From Calothrix sp. 336/3 (GTDB taxonomy: Bacteria; Cyanobacteriota; Cyanobacteriia; Cyanobacteriales; Nostocaceae): a stretch of 64,000 nt of DNA. The translations under genes and the position numbers were made by a program. The stretch covers positions 3,822,700 to 3,886,699 of the forward strand of contig NZ_CP011382.1 in the NCBI RefSeq assembly GCF_000734895.2, written 5' to 3'. The notes below the pieces were generated by a model that made no database searches, was not told the origin of the DNA, and worked only from the letters and a program-made list of their open reading frames with translations. Positions 47,314 to 59,223 of this stretch are shown piece after piece; positions within the stretch are counted from its first letter, which is position 1, and each line of letters starts with the position of its first letter.

Positions 47314-48351
47314 TCACCTTGCTAAAGTTGTTTGAGGTTGGGGATTCAACAAGCCATGTAATAATGATGCTGGACGTTGACTATGGGGCCAAGCAAAAGC
47401 ATGGCGAAAAGCCGCATCTTGGCAGGCTTGTAACTGTGAGAAACTGATAATATCGTGGGTGAGAAGATTTTCGTATTCAAAGGGTAAGCGAACATTATGC
47501 AACCCAGCATTATCCGTACAAATCGCGATATCAACTCCTGCCTGGAAACATTGCTCAAAAACTGACTTCAACTGACGAATATCCTGTAAAGCCCCTGTTT
47601 TCAAGTAAGTTGTTGGGCAAATCTCTAAACACTGATTCCGTCTCGCTACATCTGGCAGTAATTCTGGATACATTAAAGGTATTTGAATCCCATGCCCAAT
47701 TCGCATCAAATAGGGTAATAGTTCCGGGTAACATCCTGATGTGGTTTCATAGAGATGTCCGGTGGTATTAAGACCCAAAGATAGGGCATATTGATAAAGC
47801 TCTATCCATTCTGGGAGACGCTCTGCATAGTAACTGTCTCCCCCTGCGACATCCACCGCACAGACATACTGCCTATTTTGGGCTGCCAAATCAATAATTG
47901 CTCGATTCACCTCGTAGGGTAAGCGAGAATGCATACAGAGAATTTGGCTAGTAACGATGGGATATTCAGGGATTTGACTAGCTTTTCCCACCACGTCTAC
48001 GATTTCCGTCATTTTGTCAATTCTCGCTGATTGACTCAGGTGTTCTGGGGTACGCAGATATGGTGTATAACGTAACTCTAAGTATGCTAAATTCTCAAAA
48101 ATGTACGCCCCTCTGAGTAGACGATAGATAAAGTAAGGGAGGGTGGTTACGGTTTGCACGCTTTCGACTAGGGTGTGCAATTCTAAGTATTCATCTAGGG
48201 TATTGCGGGGTTTGGTGTAAAACTCTTCAAATTCTGGATAATTGCGAAACCGCGAAATTAAATCTGCCGAATGACGCTCGAAGTATCGCCATAAAACACG
48301 GGGAACAACCGAACCACCCAGATGCCTGTGTAACTCAGCATATAATGCCAT
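47314..48351 (-). CDS. Adenosine-deaminase-superfamily enzyme
   Basis: This 345-residue metal-dependent deaminase-like TIM barrel shows ELHRHLGGS (His8, His10 zinc ligands), HLYE (His199, Glu202 equivalent to the HAGE motif), RIGHG (His220) and CTDNAGLHN (Asp280). The usual TDDP motif reads TDN-A, replacing the substrate-contacting second Asp. It may deaminate adenosine, AMP or a modified purine; the substrate cannot be assigned from sequence. It is followed at its 5' side by a separate sensor kinase gene on the same strand. Confidence 0.82.
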   Translation of the reverse strand: MALYAELHRHLGGSVVPRVLWRYFERHSADLISRFRNYPEFEEFYTKPRNTLDEYLELHTLVESVQTVTTLPYFIYRLLRGAYIFENLAYLELRYTPYLRTPEHLSQSARIDKMTEIVDVVGKASQIPEYPIVTSQILCMHSRLPYEVNRAIIDLAAQNRQYVCAVDVAGGDSYYAERLPEWIELYQYALSLGLNTTGHLYETTSGCYPELLPYLMRIGHGIQIPLMYPELLPDVARRNQCLEICPTTYLKTGALQDIRQLKSVFEQCFQAGVDIAICTDNAGLHNVRLPFEYENLLTHDIISFSQLQACQDAAFRHAFAWPHSQRPASLLHGLLNPQPQTTLAR

Positions 48352-48432
48352 AGTGGTTTATTCCAGCAAAATTTTAATTATTATTTACATTAACTGAGAA
48401 ACCAATTAGATACAAGGGGGAAGGGTGACTTC

Positions 48433-50955
48433 TCAGTCTGGGAGTATAGAATGCAGAGTCTGTAATAATTCTTGGGTAGTAAAGGGTTTGGCAATAAATC
48501 CTTGGATATTTATATCTGGGGAATGGGTGATTTTCTCAGGAGATAGTAAACCACTGACAGCGATAATCTTGACGTTGGGGTTGATTTTTTGTAGAGTCCG
48601 AATGGCGATCGCCCCATCGATTCCTGGTGTCATCATATCCAGAACAATAGCAGTAATTTCCTGTTGGCGATCGGCATAGATTGCTAATGCTTCCACAGCA
48701 TCATTGGCAGTTATGGCACGATAGTTATGACTTTCCAGGGTAGATTTAGTAATTTCTCTAATTGCGGCTTCATCATCTACAATCAGAATGAGTTGCCCAT
48801 TGCCTGTAAACATTTCTCCTTCTCTGGGGTGTATGGGTACAGGGCATTGATGAAATGCGGGTAAATAAACTTGGAATTTTGTTCCCCTGGCAACTTCGCT
48901 ATACACATTGACAAACCCCTGATGATTTTTGATAATCCCTAGGGCTGTAGATAAACCTAAACCAGTACCTTTTCCGACTTCCTTGGTGGTAAAAAACGGT
49001 TCAAAAATCCGTTCCTGAATATTTGGGGGTATTCCCATTCCCGTATCTGCCACGGTAATCACCACATAAGCACCTTCTTTAGCATCGAGATGCATTTGGG
49101 CATAGTGGCGATCGATAACGAAATTGTGGGCAGTGATATCAATCCTACCACCCTCAGCCATGGCATCACGGGCATTGACAACTAAATTCATCAAGACTTG
49201 GTGCAGTTGGGTAGTATCACCTCGCACATTCCAGAGATTGGTGGGGATATCCGTTTCCCAGGTAATGCATTTTGGGAAAGTTTGGTGAATAATTTGTTCA
49301 ATTTCACCGATTAATTGACGAATATCAATCACTGTTTGTTTGCTTTCAATCCCCCGGGCAAAGGATAATACTTGTCGGATTAAATTTGCCCCCCGTTTCA
49401 CATTATTTTCCAGGGTTCTGAGAATTCTTTGCTGTTGTGCATCCTGGGATTTCATTTCTAAGAGTTGTACAGCGAGTAGAATCGGTGCAAGCACATTATT
49501 TAAATCATGGGCAATTCCTCCTGCGAGGGTACCAATACTTTCTAATCTTTGCGATCGCAGTAATTGTGCTTCGAGTTGTTTTTTCTGGGTAATTTCCGTA
49601 TTTACGATCAGAATCGACTTGGTTTTTCCCCCTTCATCCCGCACCAAAGTCCAACGACTCTCAACTATGATATTTTTACCTGTATCGGTGACTTGGTGTA
49701 ATTCTCCTTGCCATGCACCCTGTTGCACAACTGTAAATAAAGCATCTTCCAACTGGGGGGAAATTTCCTGATACAACAATTGAAAGGCATTTTTACCCAA
49801 AACTTCTTCCCCTCGCCAACCGTAAAGGTTTTCTGCTCCCTTATTCCAATATAAAATCTGTTTATGGATATCCTGAACCATAATGGCATCAGTAGCAACG
49901 TCGAGTAATGCCGCTTGCTCTTGAATTTTCTGTTCAGCCTGTTTACGCTTACTAATATCCCTTGTCACTGCTAAGTGTAAAAAACTGCCATCTGCTTCAT
50001 TTACCAAGGGTACTGCATGGGTTTCTACCCAACGCTTGCCACCACGAAACCCCAAAATTTCAAATTCTAAAGTTCCCCGCTTTCCTTGACACACTTTCTC
50101 ATGTAGTAGAGAAAAATCTTCACGATATTCTGGAGCGATCGCCGCATATACAGGATTCCCAATTACCACTTCGGGACTTTTTACTTCCAGCATGGCTAAT
50201 CCAGAAGCATTAATTTCCAGTAATCTACCATCACGGGCGATTAATTGGATACATTCGGGTTCCGCATCAAACATTGCCCGTAAACGGTTTTCACTATCTT
50301 GCAGTGCGCTTTCCGTCTGCTTCAGTCGTCGAATATACCCACGCAGCAAGTAATAGAGTATGGTCACCAGAACTAAGTCTACCAGGGCAGTGATAATAAA
50401 AATGGCGATCGCCTTGTCTAAATTTGTTTGCGATCGCTGCATCCGCTTTTGTAATAAACTTTCTTCTGTTTTGACTGCTTGATGAATTACCTGACTCAAC
50501 TCATCATCTTGTTTTGGGGAACGTGAAGTAATATAAGCAGCAACACTCTGCAAATCTTGCTTTTGTCGCAATGCTATTTCTGTTTGCCACTGTTGCCAAC
50601 TACTCTCAAGTTTTGCCTCAATTGATAAAAATAATTTTTGCCGCTTTGATTTCTCACTCAACTGCTCTTTGAGAATTCGTTTACTTTCTGTAATTTTACT
50701 TTGAAAATTATCATACTTTTGTAAGTAAGCATTCTCCCCTGTCAGCAAATAGAGCAATTGACTATTTTTAGCATTCTGAAAGGTCAGTAAATTTCCTTCT
50801 AGGACATTAATTAATTGTTGAGATTCTGTCACTAGCAACTGACTTTCCATCATTTTCATGGTATTGCTATAAGACAGTAAAACATTAGCGAATATCACTG
50901 CTAATGCCATCACAAATACTGCCGTAAATTTTCTCATGCTACACCATCTCATCAT
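48433..50955 (-). CDS. CHASE3-PAS-PAS sensor kinase with C-terminal receiver
   Basis: This 840-residue hybrid histidine kinase has membrane helix 1 (about 9-30), a CHASE3-type extracytoplasmic helical sensor to about 180, helix 2 (about 183-205), then two PAS domains (about 218-335 and 340-455, the first with WVETHAVPLVNEADG). The HisKA phosphosite is in GGIAHDLNNVLAPI (His near 483), and ATPase boxes are VVNARDAM, DTGMGIP and GKGTGLGLST. A receiver (about 720-838) has LIVDDEAAIREITK and phospho-Asp in LDMMTPG (near 772). It begins with two Mets; ATG 50937 is an alternative. Inputs are unknown. It is separated by 81 bases from the deaminase-like gene downstream. Confidence 0.9.
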   Translation of the reverse strand: MMRWCSMRKFTAVFVMALAVIFANVLLSYSNTMKMMESQLLVTESQQLINVLEGNLLTFQNAKNSQLLYLLTGENAYLQKYDNFQSKITESKRILKEQLSEKSKRQKLFLSIEAKLESSWQQWQTEIALRQKQDLQSVAAYITSRSPKQDDELSQVIHQAVKTEESLLQKRMQRSQTNLDKAIAIFIITALVDLVLVTILYYLLRGYIRRLKQTESALQDSENRLRAMFDAEPECIQLIARDGRLLEINASGLAMLEVKSPEVVIGNPVYAAIAPEYREDFSLLHEKVCQGKRGTLEFEILGFRGGKRWVETHAVPLVNEADGSFLHLAVTRDISKRKQAEQKIQEQAALLDVATDAIMVQDIHKQILYWNKGAENLYGWRGEEVLGKNAFQLLYQEISPQLEDALFTVVQQGAWQGELHQVTDTGKNIIVESRWTLVRDEGGKTKSILIVNTEITQKKQLEAQLLRSQRLESIGTLAGGIAHDLNNVLAPILLAVQLLEMKSQDAQQQRILRTLENNVKRGANLIRQVLSFARGIESKQTVIDIRQLIGEIEQIIHQTFPKCITWETDIPTNLWNVRGDTTQLHQVLMNLVVNARDAMAEGGRIDITAHNFVIDRHYAQMHLDAKEGAYVVITVADTGMGIPPNIQERIFEPFFTTKEVGKGTGLGLSTALGIIKNHQGFVNVYSEVARGTKFQVYLPAFHQCPVPIHPREGEMFTGNGQLILIVDDEAAIREITKSTLESHNYRAITANDAVEALAIYADRQQEITAIVLDMMTPGIDGAIAIRTLQKINPNVKIIAVSGLLSPEKITHSPDINIQGFIAKPFTTQELLQTLHSILPD

Positions 50956-53263
<2,308 letters not shown>

Positions 53264-53320
53264 GTTTTGAGCTATGATTGCCAATCTGTGTGCGTAAATA
53301 ACTTTGAGTTTTAGATTTTT

Positions 53321-53614
53321 ATGAGCCTCACCGTTGAATGTCAAAAACGACCAGAAGGTAGCAAACCAAATGCTTTGCGTCGCTCTGGTTTGATTCCTGC
53401 CAATTTATATGGACACAGTGGTAACGAGTCTATCTCTTTGGTTGTTGATGCCAAAGTTATCGAACGTTTGCTCAAACAAGCTCGTGTTCAGAAAACCGAA
53501 ATTGAGTTAAATGTTGCCGATTTGAACTGGAATGGAAAAGCCGTAATTCAAGAATTACAAACCCATCCAGCAAAAGGGTTCGTGTATCATTTAAGTTTCT
53601 TAGCTTCTAAGTAG
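53321..53614 (+). CDS. rplY: 50S ribosomal protein L25, short form
   Basis: This 97-residue 5S-rRNA-binding ribosomal protein resembles the L25/TL5 family: [31 protein letters not shown] and [20 protein letters not shown]. It lacks the C-terminal CTC domain, as in enterobacterial L25. It follows purA at 57 bases and may be cotranscribed. Confidence 0.9.
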   Translation: MSLTVECQKRPEGSKPNALRRSGLIPANLYGHSGNESISLVVDAKVIERLLKQARVQKTEIELNVADLNWNGKAVIQELQTHPAKGFVYHLSFLASK

Positions 53615-53665
53615 TTATCGGAAAATGGGATAGAATATACCCAAGTTTCAAGCTATTGTGAGACT

Positions 53666-53701
53666 GTGCTGAGGTCTAGAATTTCTTAAACATCTCAGCA
53701 C
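53666..53701 (+). other. Inverted repeat after rplY
   Basis: GTGCTGAG (53666-53673) pairs with CTCAGCAC (53694-53701). There is no T-run after it; a separate clear terminator follows at 53772. Confidence 0.4.
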
Positions 53702-53771
53702 TGAGTCTTCAATAATTCTCACTACTGAAGGAAAATATTCTGATGAAAATCTGTAATAATTGCTGATGTTG

Positions 53772-53796
53772 CCAGGGTAGAATCCCTGGTTTTTTA
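53772..53796 (+). terminator. Terminator of purA-rplY
   Basis: CCAGGG (53772-53777) pairs with CCCTGG (53784-53789), followed by seven T residues and TATT. Confidence 0.9.
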
Positions 53797-53880
53797 TTGA
53801 TTATTTTGTCTGGAAATAATCATGGGGTGTGATACACAGATGAATATTTAATCTTAAAGAAATAAAGGACGCAAAGAAAA

Positions 53881-55389
53881 ATGACCGAAGTTGCTATTCC
53901 TGCTTTGATTGAGCAGATGTTAGAACCTGGGTTTTACCCCCACCCTGTGAAGGAGCCAATTCAGTTGATTCAGACACACGTTTCCTACGTGTTATTAACG
54001 GGAGATTTTGCCTATAAGGTGAAAAAACCTGTGAATTTTGGCTTTTTAGATTATTCGACTTTGGCAAAGCGATCGCACTTTTGTCAGGAGGAGTTACGTT
54101 TAAATCAACGGGGAGCAGCTGAGTTATATTTGCAGGTTTTACCAATTACTTTGGAAGGTGATAAGTATCTTCTCAATGGTGAGGGGGATGCTGTGGAATA
54201 CGTTCTGACAATGCAACAGTTTCCCGATGGTGCGTTGTTGAGTGAGATGTTTGCTGCGGGAACTTTGCAGGAATCCCACATGCAGGAGTTGGGTAAGGTT
54301 GTGGCAGAATACCACGTCCGGGCTGAGATTAATGATTATATTCAAAGTTTTGGTGAGGTGCAGCAAGTCCGGTCAGCCATAGATGAAAATTATCAGCAAA
54401 CCATGAAGTATATTGGTGTGGCTCAGACTCAGGAACAGTTTGAGAAGACTAAGCAATATACGGATGATTTTTTTGCCACTCGTCCAGAGTTATTTGCTAG
54501 CAGAATTCAGGGTAAATTAATAAGGGAATGTCATGGGGATTTACATCTGCGGAATATCGCCCTGTGGCACGATAAAATTTTAGTATTTGATTGCATTGAA
54601 TTTAACGAGCCGTTCCGCTTTGTCGATGTCATGTATGATGTGGCATTTACTGTCATGGACTTAGAAGCACGGCAGAGTCGAGAATTAGGTAATGTATTTT
54701 TAAATACCTATGTGGAGCAAACTGGAGACTGGGAAGGCTTGCAGGTATTACCTTTATATTTGAGTCGCCAAGCATATGTACGAGCCAAGGTGACTTCTTT
54801 TTTACTAGATGACCCCGGTGTGCCTGAGACAGTCAAGGAGGAAGCAGCACAAACTGCGGCAGCATATTACAAACAAGCATGGGAATATACCCAACCCCGC
54901 ACAGGTAAGTTAATTCTCATGTCGGGATTGTCGGGTTCGGGTAAGAGTACAACTGCGCGACAGTTAGCTAAACAATTAGGGGGTATTCAAATCCGCTCTG
55001 ATGCGGTGCGTAAACATTTAGTAGGTATTCCCCTGATGCAACGGGGTGGGGATGAGGTTTATTCCGCAGAAATGACAGAGAAAACCTATCACCGGTTGAT
55101 AGAGTTAGGGGTATTATTAGCAGCTCAAGGTTTTGTTGTGATTTTAGATGCCAAATTTGACAAGCAAAAATGGCGGGAGTTGGCGATCGCCCAAGCTCAA
55201 TCTCACAATCTTCCCCTAGAAATAATTCACTGTACTGCCCCTGTGGAAGTCATCCAGGAACGTTTACACCAGCGCCAGGGTGATATAGCTGATGCGACTG
55301 CTGACCTGTTAACATCGCAAATGCAACAAGCTGAAGCTTTTTCAGAGGCAGAAAAACCCTATGTGAAAATCTGGGATACCGTAAACTGA
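53881..55389 (+). CDS. Bifunctional phosphotransferase-like/P-loop kinase protein
   Basis: This 502-residue protein has two domains. The N-terminal part (about 1-330) is aminoglycoside-phosphotransferase-like, with FAYKVKKPVNFGFLDYST as the nucleotide lysine region, CHGDLHLRNI as catalytic loop and VFDCIEFNEPFRFVDV as metal loop. The C-terminal part (about 340-500) is a small P-loop kinase with ILMSGLSGSGKSTTARQLAK and a Walker-type VVILDAKFD. Such fusions are widespread and often annotated as gluconokinase-like or resistance-like without proof; the substrate is unknown. It starts at ATG 53881 after AAAGGACGCAAAGAAAA. Confidence 0.85.
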   Translation: MTEVAIPALIEQMLEPGFYPHPVKEPIQLIQTHVSYVLLTGDFAYKVKKPVNFGFLDYSTLAKRSHFCQEELRLNQRGAAELYLQVLPITLEGDKYLLNGEGDAVEYVLTMQQFPDGALLSEMFAAGTLQESHMQELGKVVAEYHVRAEINDYIQSFGEVQQVRSAIDENYQQTMKYIGVAQTQEQFEKTKQYTDDFFATRPELFASRIQGKLIRECHGDLHLRNIALWHDKILVFDCIEFNEPFRFVDVMYDVAFTVMDLEARQSRELGNVFLNTYVEQTGDWEGLQVLPLYLSRQAYVRAKVTSFLLDDPGVPETVKEEAAQTAAAYYKQAWEYTQPRTGKLILMSGLSGSGKSTTARQLAKQLGGIQIRSDAVRKHLVGIPLMQRGGDEVYSAEMTEKTYHRLIELGVLLAAQGFVVILDAKFDKQKWRELAIAQAQSHNLPLEIIHCTAPVEVIQERLHQRQGDIADATADLLTSQMQQAEAFSEAEKPYVKIWDTVN

Positions 55390-55563
55390 TTGCAGAAATC
55401 AGGGCAGGGTTAAAGATGTAGGGAAGAGGGTGACAAGTGGGGATTTTGGTTCTACAGTTTGATACAAACAGGTGTTATGGGGCAACCCTGAGAAAAATGT
55501 TTGTATCCAATCAATACCCTTCCCCCCTTCCCCGTCAATTAAAGTCAGTAACTAAAAAATCCT

Positions 55564-56058
55564 ATGTCAAAAAATAGCTTCAACATTACCTCTGAACTTT
55601 TTACCCAAATTCTTCTAGGTTTGTTTATTGCCATGATTTTGACAATGGCAAAAAATCCACTCCCTGTAAGTCTGTTCGTGGGTTTATTGGGTGCTTTAGC
55701 TCTGGGATGGTTCACAGAAACAAATAAAACTAGCCCTACTCCTCCCAGCGTTGGCTCCAATGAGGGTATTGATGCTGGTTTGAAGTACTGGTTATTTTTC
55801 CTATTGGGCTTTGTGGTTCTAGGATATCGCGCTCCCATGAGCATTTTACTAGGGGCGATCGCCGGTTTTGGTGGTGGCTGGATAATTGCTTGGTGGCAAA
55901 GCAAGGAAGATACTCGCACTCAAGTCGAAGTAGAAGTTCCCGATACTTTAACTGAGGAAGCTAGTACCAGACAACCTGCTACTAAACGTCGTTTCCGCAA
56001 AATTAATCGTCGTTTTCGTCGTCCCAGTGGCATTAAATTAAAATTCTGGGAAAAGTAA
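55564..56058 (+). CDS. Small membrane protein, basic tail
   Basis: This 164-residue protein has about four hydrophobic segments (ILLGLFIAMILTMAKN, SLFVGLLGALALGWF, WLFFLLGFVVLGYRAP, ILLGAIAGFGGGWIIAWW). The cytoplasmic C-terminal tail is strongly basic (RRFRKINRRFRRPSGIKLKF). No family is recognised. It lies 87 bases before the YdcF gene on the same strand. Confidence 0.65.
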   Translation: MSKNSFNITSELFTQILLGLFIAMILTMAKNPLPVSLFVGLLGALALGWFTETNKTSPTPPSVGSNEGIDAGLKYWLFFLLGFVVLGYRAPMSILLGAIAGFGGGWIIAWWQSKEDTRTQVEVEVPDTLTEEASTRQPATKRRFRKINRRFRRPSGIKLKFWEK

Positions 56059-56145
56059 TTTGGAATGCAGAAGATATAAAGACAGGTGAGATAAAAATAC
56101 CTGCTCCCATCCTTCCCTGTACCCTTTACCCCTTTCCCAGTCTTT

Positions 56146-56934
56146 ATGTTCCTCTATCTCTCTAAATTATTACCCCTATTTATTTATCCCCTTGGTTTCA
56201 CCTGCGTCTGCTTGCTAGTATCCTTATTTTTTATTTGGAAAAAGCCCAAAGTTGCAGCATCTTTAATTACTCTGGCACTAGTAATTTTACTAATTAGCAG
56301 TAACTCTTGGATGCCAATTTGGTTGGCGCGATCGCTGGAGTGGCAAAATACTCCCAAGGAATTACCCAATGCTGAAGCAATTGTAGTTTTAGGGGGAGCG
56401 ACGAAATCCACCTTTCCTCCCCGTCCAGGGGTAGACTTGAGTGAGCAGGGCGATCGCGTCATTTATGCTGCCCAGTTATATCGGCAACAAAAAGCACCCT
56501 ACATTATTCTGAGTGGCGGACGTATCGATTGGCGGGGACAAGGAGCAGCCGAATCGGCAGATATGGTAGAAATTCTAACATCTCTAGGTATTCCCCCAGA
56601 GGCGCTTTTGCAAGATACCCAATCCCTCAACACTTACCAGAATGCAGTTAATACCCGAAAAATCATGGAGAGTAAAGGTATTAAACGCATCTTACTTGTC
56701 ACCTCTGCCTTACATATGCCGCGATCGCTGATGATTTTTAGACATCAAGGAATAGACGCGATCGCCGCACCTACGGATTTTTTAGTCAGTGAAGGGGAAA
56801 TTCAGGAACTAGGCAATAGTCCCAAGGCTGCCTTGTTAAATATTTTACCTGAAAGCAATAATCTCCAAAAATTTACCAATGCCATCAAAGAATACATTGG
56901 TATTGTGGTTTACCGTCTGCGAGGATGGTTGTAA
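56146..56934 (+). CDS. YdcF/ElyC-like DUF218 protein
   Basis: This 262-residue protein has two N-terminal membrane helices and an extracytoplasmic DUF218 domain: AEAIVVLGGAT, YIILSGGRIDWRGQGAAESA, LQDTQSLNTYQNAVNTRKIM and ILLVTSALHMPRSLMIFRHQ. Relatives (SanA, ElyC, YdcF) are linked to envelope integrity and lipid-carrier metabolism. It probably pairs with the preceding small membrane protein. Confidence 0.85.
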   Translation: MFLYLSKLLPLFIYPLGFTCVCLLVSLFFIWKKPKVAASLITLALVILLISSNSWMPIWLARSLEWQNTPKELPNAEAIVVLGGATKSTFPPRPGVDLSEQGDRVIYAAQLYRQQKAPYIILSGGRIDWRGQGAAESADMVEILTSLGIPPEALLQDTQSLNTYQNAVNTRKIMESKGIKRILLVTSALHMPRSLMIFRHQGIDAIAAPTDFLVSEGEIQELGNSPKAALLNILPESNNLQKFTNAIKEYIGIVVYRLRGWL

Positions 56935-57030
56935 TCATATGCCAAGCTAGTACATTCTTAAATTGGATATCGTTTCATTCATCATGACTAACAAATTAAT
57001 AAATTATTTTGAATTTTTTCCTCTTCCCTG

Positions 57031-59223
57031 CTAAAGCTTCGGCAAAATTTCTGGTAATAATTGTCCTGGAACTTTTGATAATGCCAAATTTTGTCCCTGA
57101 AGTCCTAATTCACTGTGGAAAGCACGAATTGTTTTGACTACATAATTAAAAGTACTTTGATAAGCATCGGGTTTTTTGCTAAATCCATTTAAAGCTTGTA
57201 AATGATTATCTAAAGATGATTCTAAATAGTGAGAACGAGTATGTTTATCCACATGGAAATATTGGTCTGTGGCTAATTGATAATAAGCTAAACCGAGATT
57301 ATTGTGGGTGGCAAAAATATCAAAACTTAAAGAGATACCCTTCAAAGAGTGGGCTAAAGCGAGAGATTCTTTATAAGCATCGAGACTTAATTCTAAGAAT
57401 TTTTGCCGTTCTTCTTTACTAGTTTGTGACTGATTAGCTAAATGCCAATATGCTGTACCTAAATTATTTTGTGTTGCTGCACAGGCAGTGGGAACAGCAG
57501 CCGCAGTCCGATATTGTAATGCTTGACAGTAAGCATCAATGGCTTGGCGTAGATTCTCCGGCGGATTATCGTATTGTGCTAAGTTCCAGTGAGCAGTACC
57601 AATATTATTTTGAATCATGCCATATTTCAAAGGTTCCTGCTCTGGATGATAGTGAGCTAGAGCCGAATTATAAGCTGCGATCGCCAACTGTAAATGAATG
57701 ACAGGTTGATTGTACTGGGCTAAATGCCAGTAAGCTGTACCTAAATTATTCTGAGTTGCAGCATATTTTAACCCATCCATGTCTGGAGTCCGAAAGCGTA
57801 ATGCTTCGCTATATGCAGTTACAGCTTTTTGCCAATTCTCTGTCGGATTCGTAAACTTTGCCAAATCTCCGTAGGCTGTTCCCAGATTATTCTGTACCCG
57901 TGCATAGGTATCTGCTTGCTCCTCTGGGGCAATAATTTTTAACGCTAATTGATAAAACTCAATTCCCTGCTGGATATATGCTTGACCAGCTTCCAAATTT
58001 GGTGGAGTCCGATACAACATCCAGTAGAGTGTACCCAAATCATTCAGGGTGTCTGCAACTTGGGGAGAATTCTCATCGTGGTTAATGGCTTCTTGATAAG
58101 CAAGAATTGCCACCATGAGATTTTCCAGGGTAGAGTGTCCTTGTTCGACTTGCAGACGATAGATACTTCCTAGGCGATGGTAGGCTGTACCTAGGGCTGC
58201 TCCTGATGCTTGCTGTGTATGAAGAGTAGTAATTTCCCCCAGGGTTTGCTGAATTTGCTGAACCAGTTCTCCATCATTGGCGATCGCGCTGTTGAGAGTC
58301 GCTAAAACTAATTCTGTTAATTCCTGATTAATCTCACCTAATTGGGGCAAATCTGGGGAAGTCTGAATAATGCTACTAGCAGTAATCTCCTCTTTGACTT
58401 CCTTTTCGGGTATCTCTGGAATAAATACCTCTGACTGAATTGGATTCGCTTCTTCCTGCTTATGTCCCCGATTTGCAGGAGTATCCGATGAGGGAAAATC
58501 AAAATCATCATCCGCGATCGCCTCACCTAGCAAGGACTCTTCCAAACCCTCCAAGGGGAAATCTAATTTCCGATTATCAGGAAATCTTTCTGGTACCGTT
58601 TTGGTTTGGGTTGTGGGTGTTGGCTCCCCTACAAAGCTAAATACCCCTGTACGACATCGCCAAAACTGCGGTGCAGACTGTTGAATTGCATGCAACCAAG
58701 GACGAGGAACCCATAATAATAACCCGGAATCTAAAACCCGGTTTGCCTCCGGATTCAAAACTAACTGCTCTGTCAACCGGAGATAATGTAAAAATAAACG
58801 CTGGATAGCAACTGGCTGCCTAGTTAATTGTTCTACACCAACAATTTGAAATGAAGGTATGGGCAAACTCCTTCCTGGAGTATCTTTCCCTCCCCCAATC
58901 ATGGGTGGTGGGTAATTCGTCAACCATTGGTTAATCTGAGCAATCGGATTTGGATCACTCAAATTTAAACGTAATGTTACCAATCGAGGGTAAGCAGGTG
59001 TACTAGCTTCGTTTGTATCAAATTGCTGATACAGTACTTGCCCTACGGGATAGGCTAAGGTCGAGTGCAAACGGGCTGCTAACTGATTCCTGAGGTTTAA
59101 ATCATCACATACACCAATGAACAGTTGTCGCCGCAAACCCAGACCAAATGCTAACTTTAACCGTTGATATACTTGGCGATTCCTGGAGGAACTATCAGTA
59201 TGTTTAGTATCATTTAATCTCAT
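57031..59223 (-). CDS. TPR protein with degenerate N-terminal STAND-like ATPase domain
   Basis: This 730-residue soluble protein is read from ATG 59223 (MRLNDTKHTDSSS). The N-terminal 200 residues look like an ATPase-type domain without a Walker A motif: LRRQLFIGVCDDLNLRNQLA, FQIVGVEQLTRQPVAIQRL, LLLWVPRPWLHAIQQSAPQF and WRCRTGVFSF. A low-complexity linker (about 200-310) follows. Then come at least six TPR-like repeats of the form NNLGTAYWHLAQYDNP. The N-domain recalls the inactive-STAND type seen in cyanobacterial conflict or signalling proteins. It is divergent from the AAA/nSTAND pair to the right. Function is unknown. Confidence 0.8.
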   Translation of the reverse strand: MRLNDTKHTDSSSRNRQVYQRLKLAFGLGLRRQLFIGVCDDLNLRNQLAARLHSTLAYPVGQVLYQQFDTNEASTPAYPRLVTLRLNLSDPNPIAQINQWLTNYPPPMIGGGKDTPGRSLPIPSFQIVGVEQLTRQPVAIQRLFLHYLRLTEQLVLNPEANRVLDSGLLLWVPRPWLHAIQQSAPQFWRCRTGVFSFVGEPTPTTQTKTVPERFPDNRKLDFPLEGLEESLLGEAIADDDFDFPSSDTPANRGHKQEEANPIQSEVFIPEIPEKEVKEEITASSIIQTSPDLPQLGEINQELTELVLATLNSAIANDGELVQQIQQTLGEITTLHTQQASGAALGTAYHRLGSIYRLQVEQGHSTLENLMVAILAYQEAINHDENSPQVADTLNDLGTLYWMLYRTPPNLEAGQAYIQQGIEFYQLALKIIAPEEQADTYARVQNNLGTAYGDLAKFTNPTENWQKAVTAYSEALRFRTPDMDGLKYAATQNNLGTAYWHLAQYNQPVIHLQLAIAAYNSALAHYHPEQEPLKYGMIQNNIGTAHWNLAQYDNPPENLRQAIDAYCQALQYRTAAAVPTACAATQNNLGTAYWHLANQSQTSKEERQKFLELSLDAYKESLALAHSLKGISLSFDIFATHNNLGLAYYQLATDQYFHVDKHTRSHYLESSLDNHLQALNGFSKKPDAYQSTFNYVVKTIRAFHSELGLQGQNLALSKVPGQLLPEILPKL

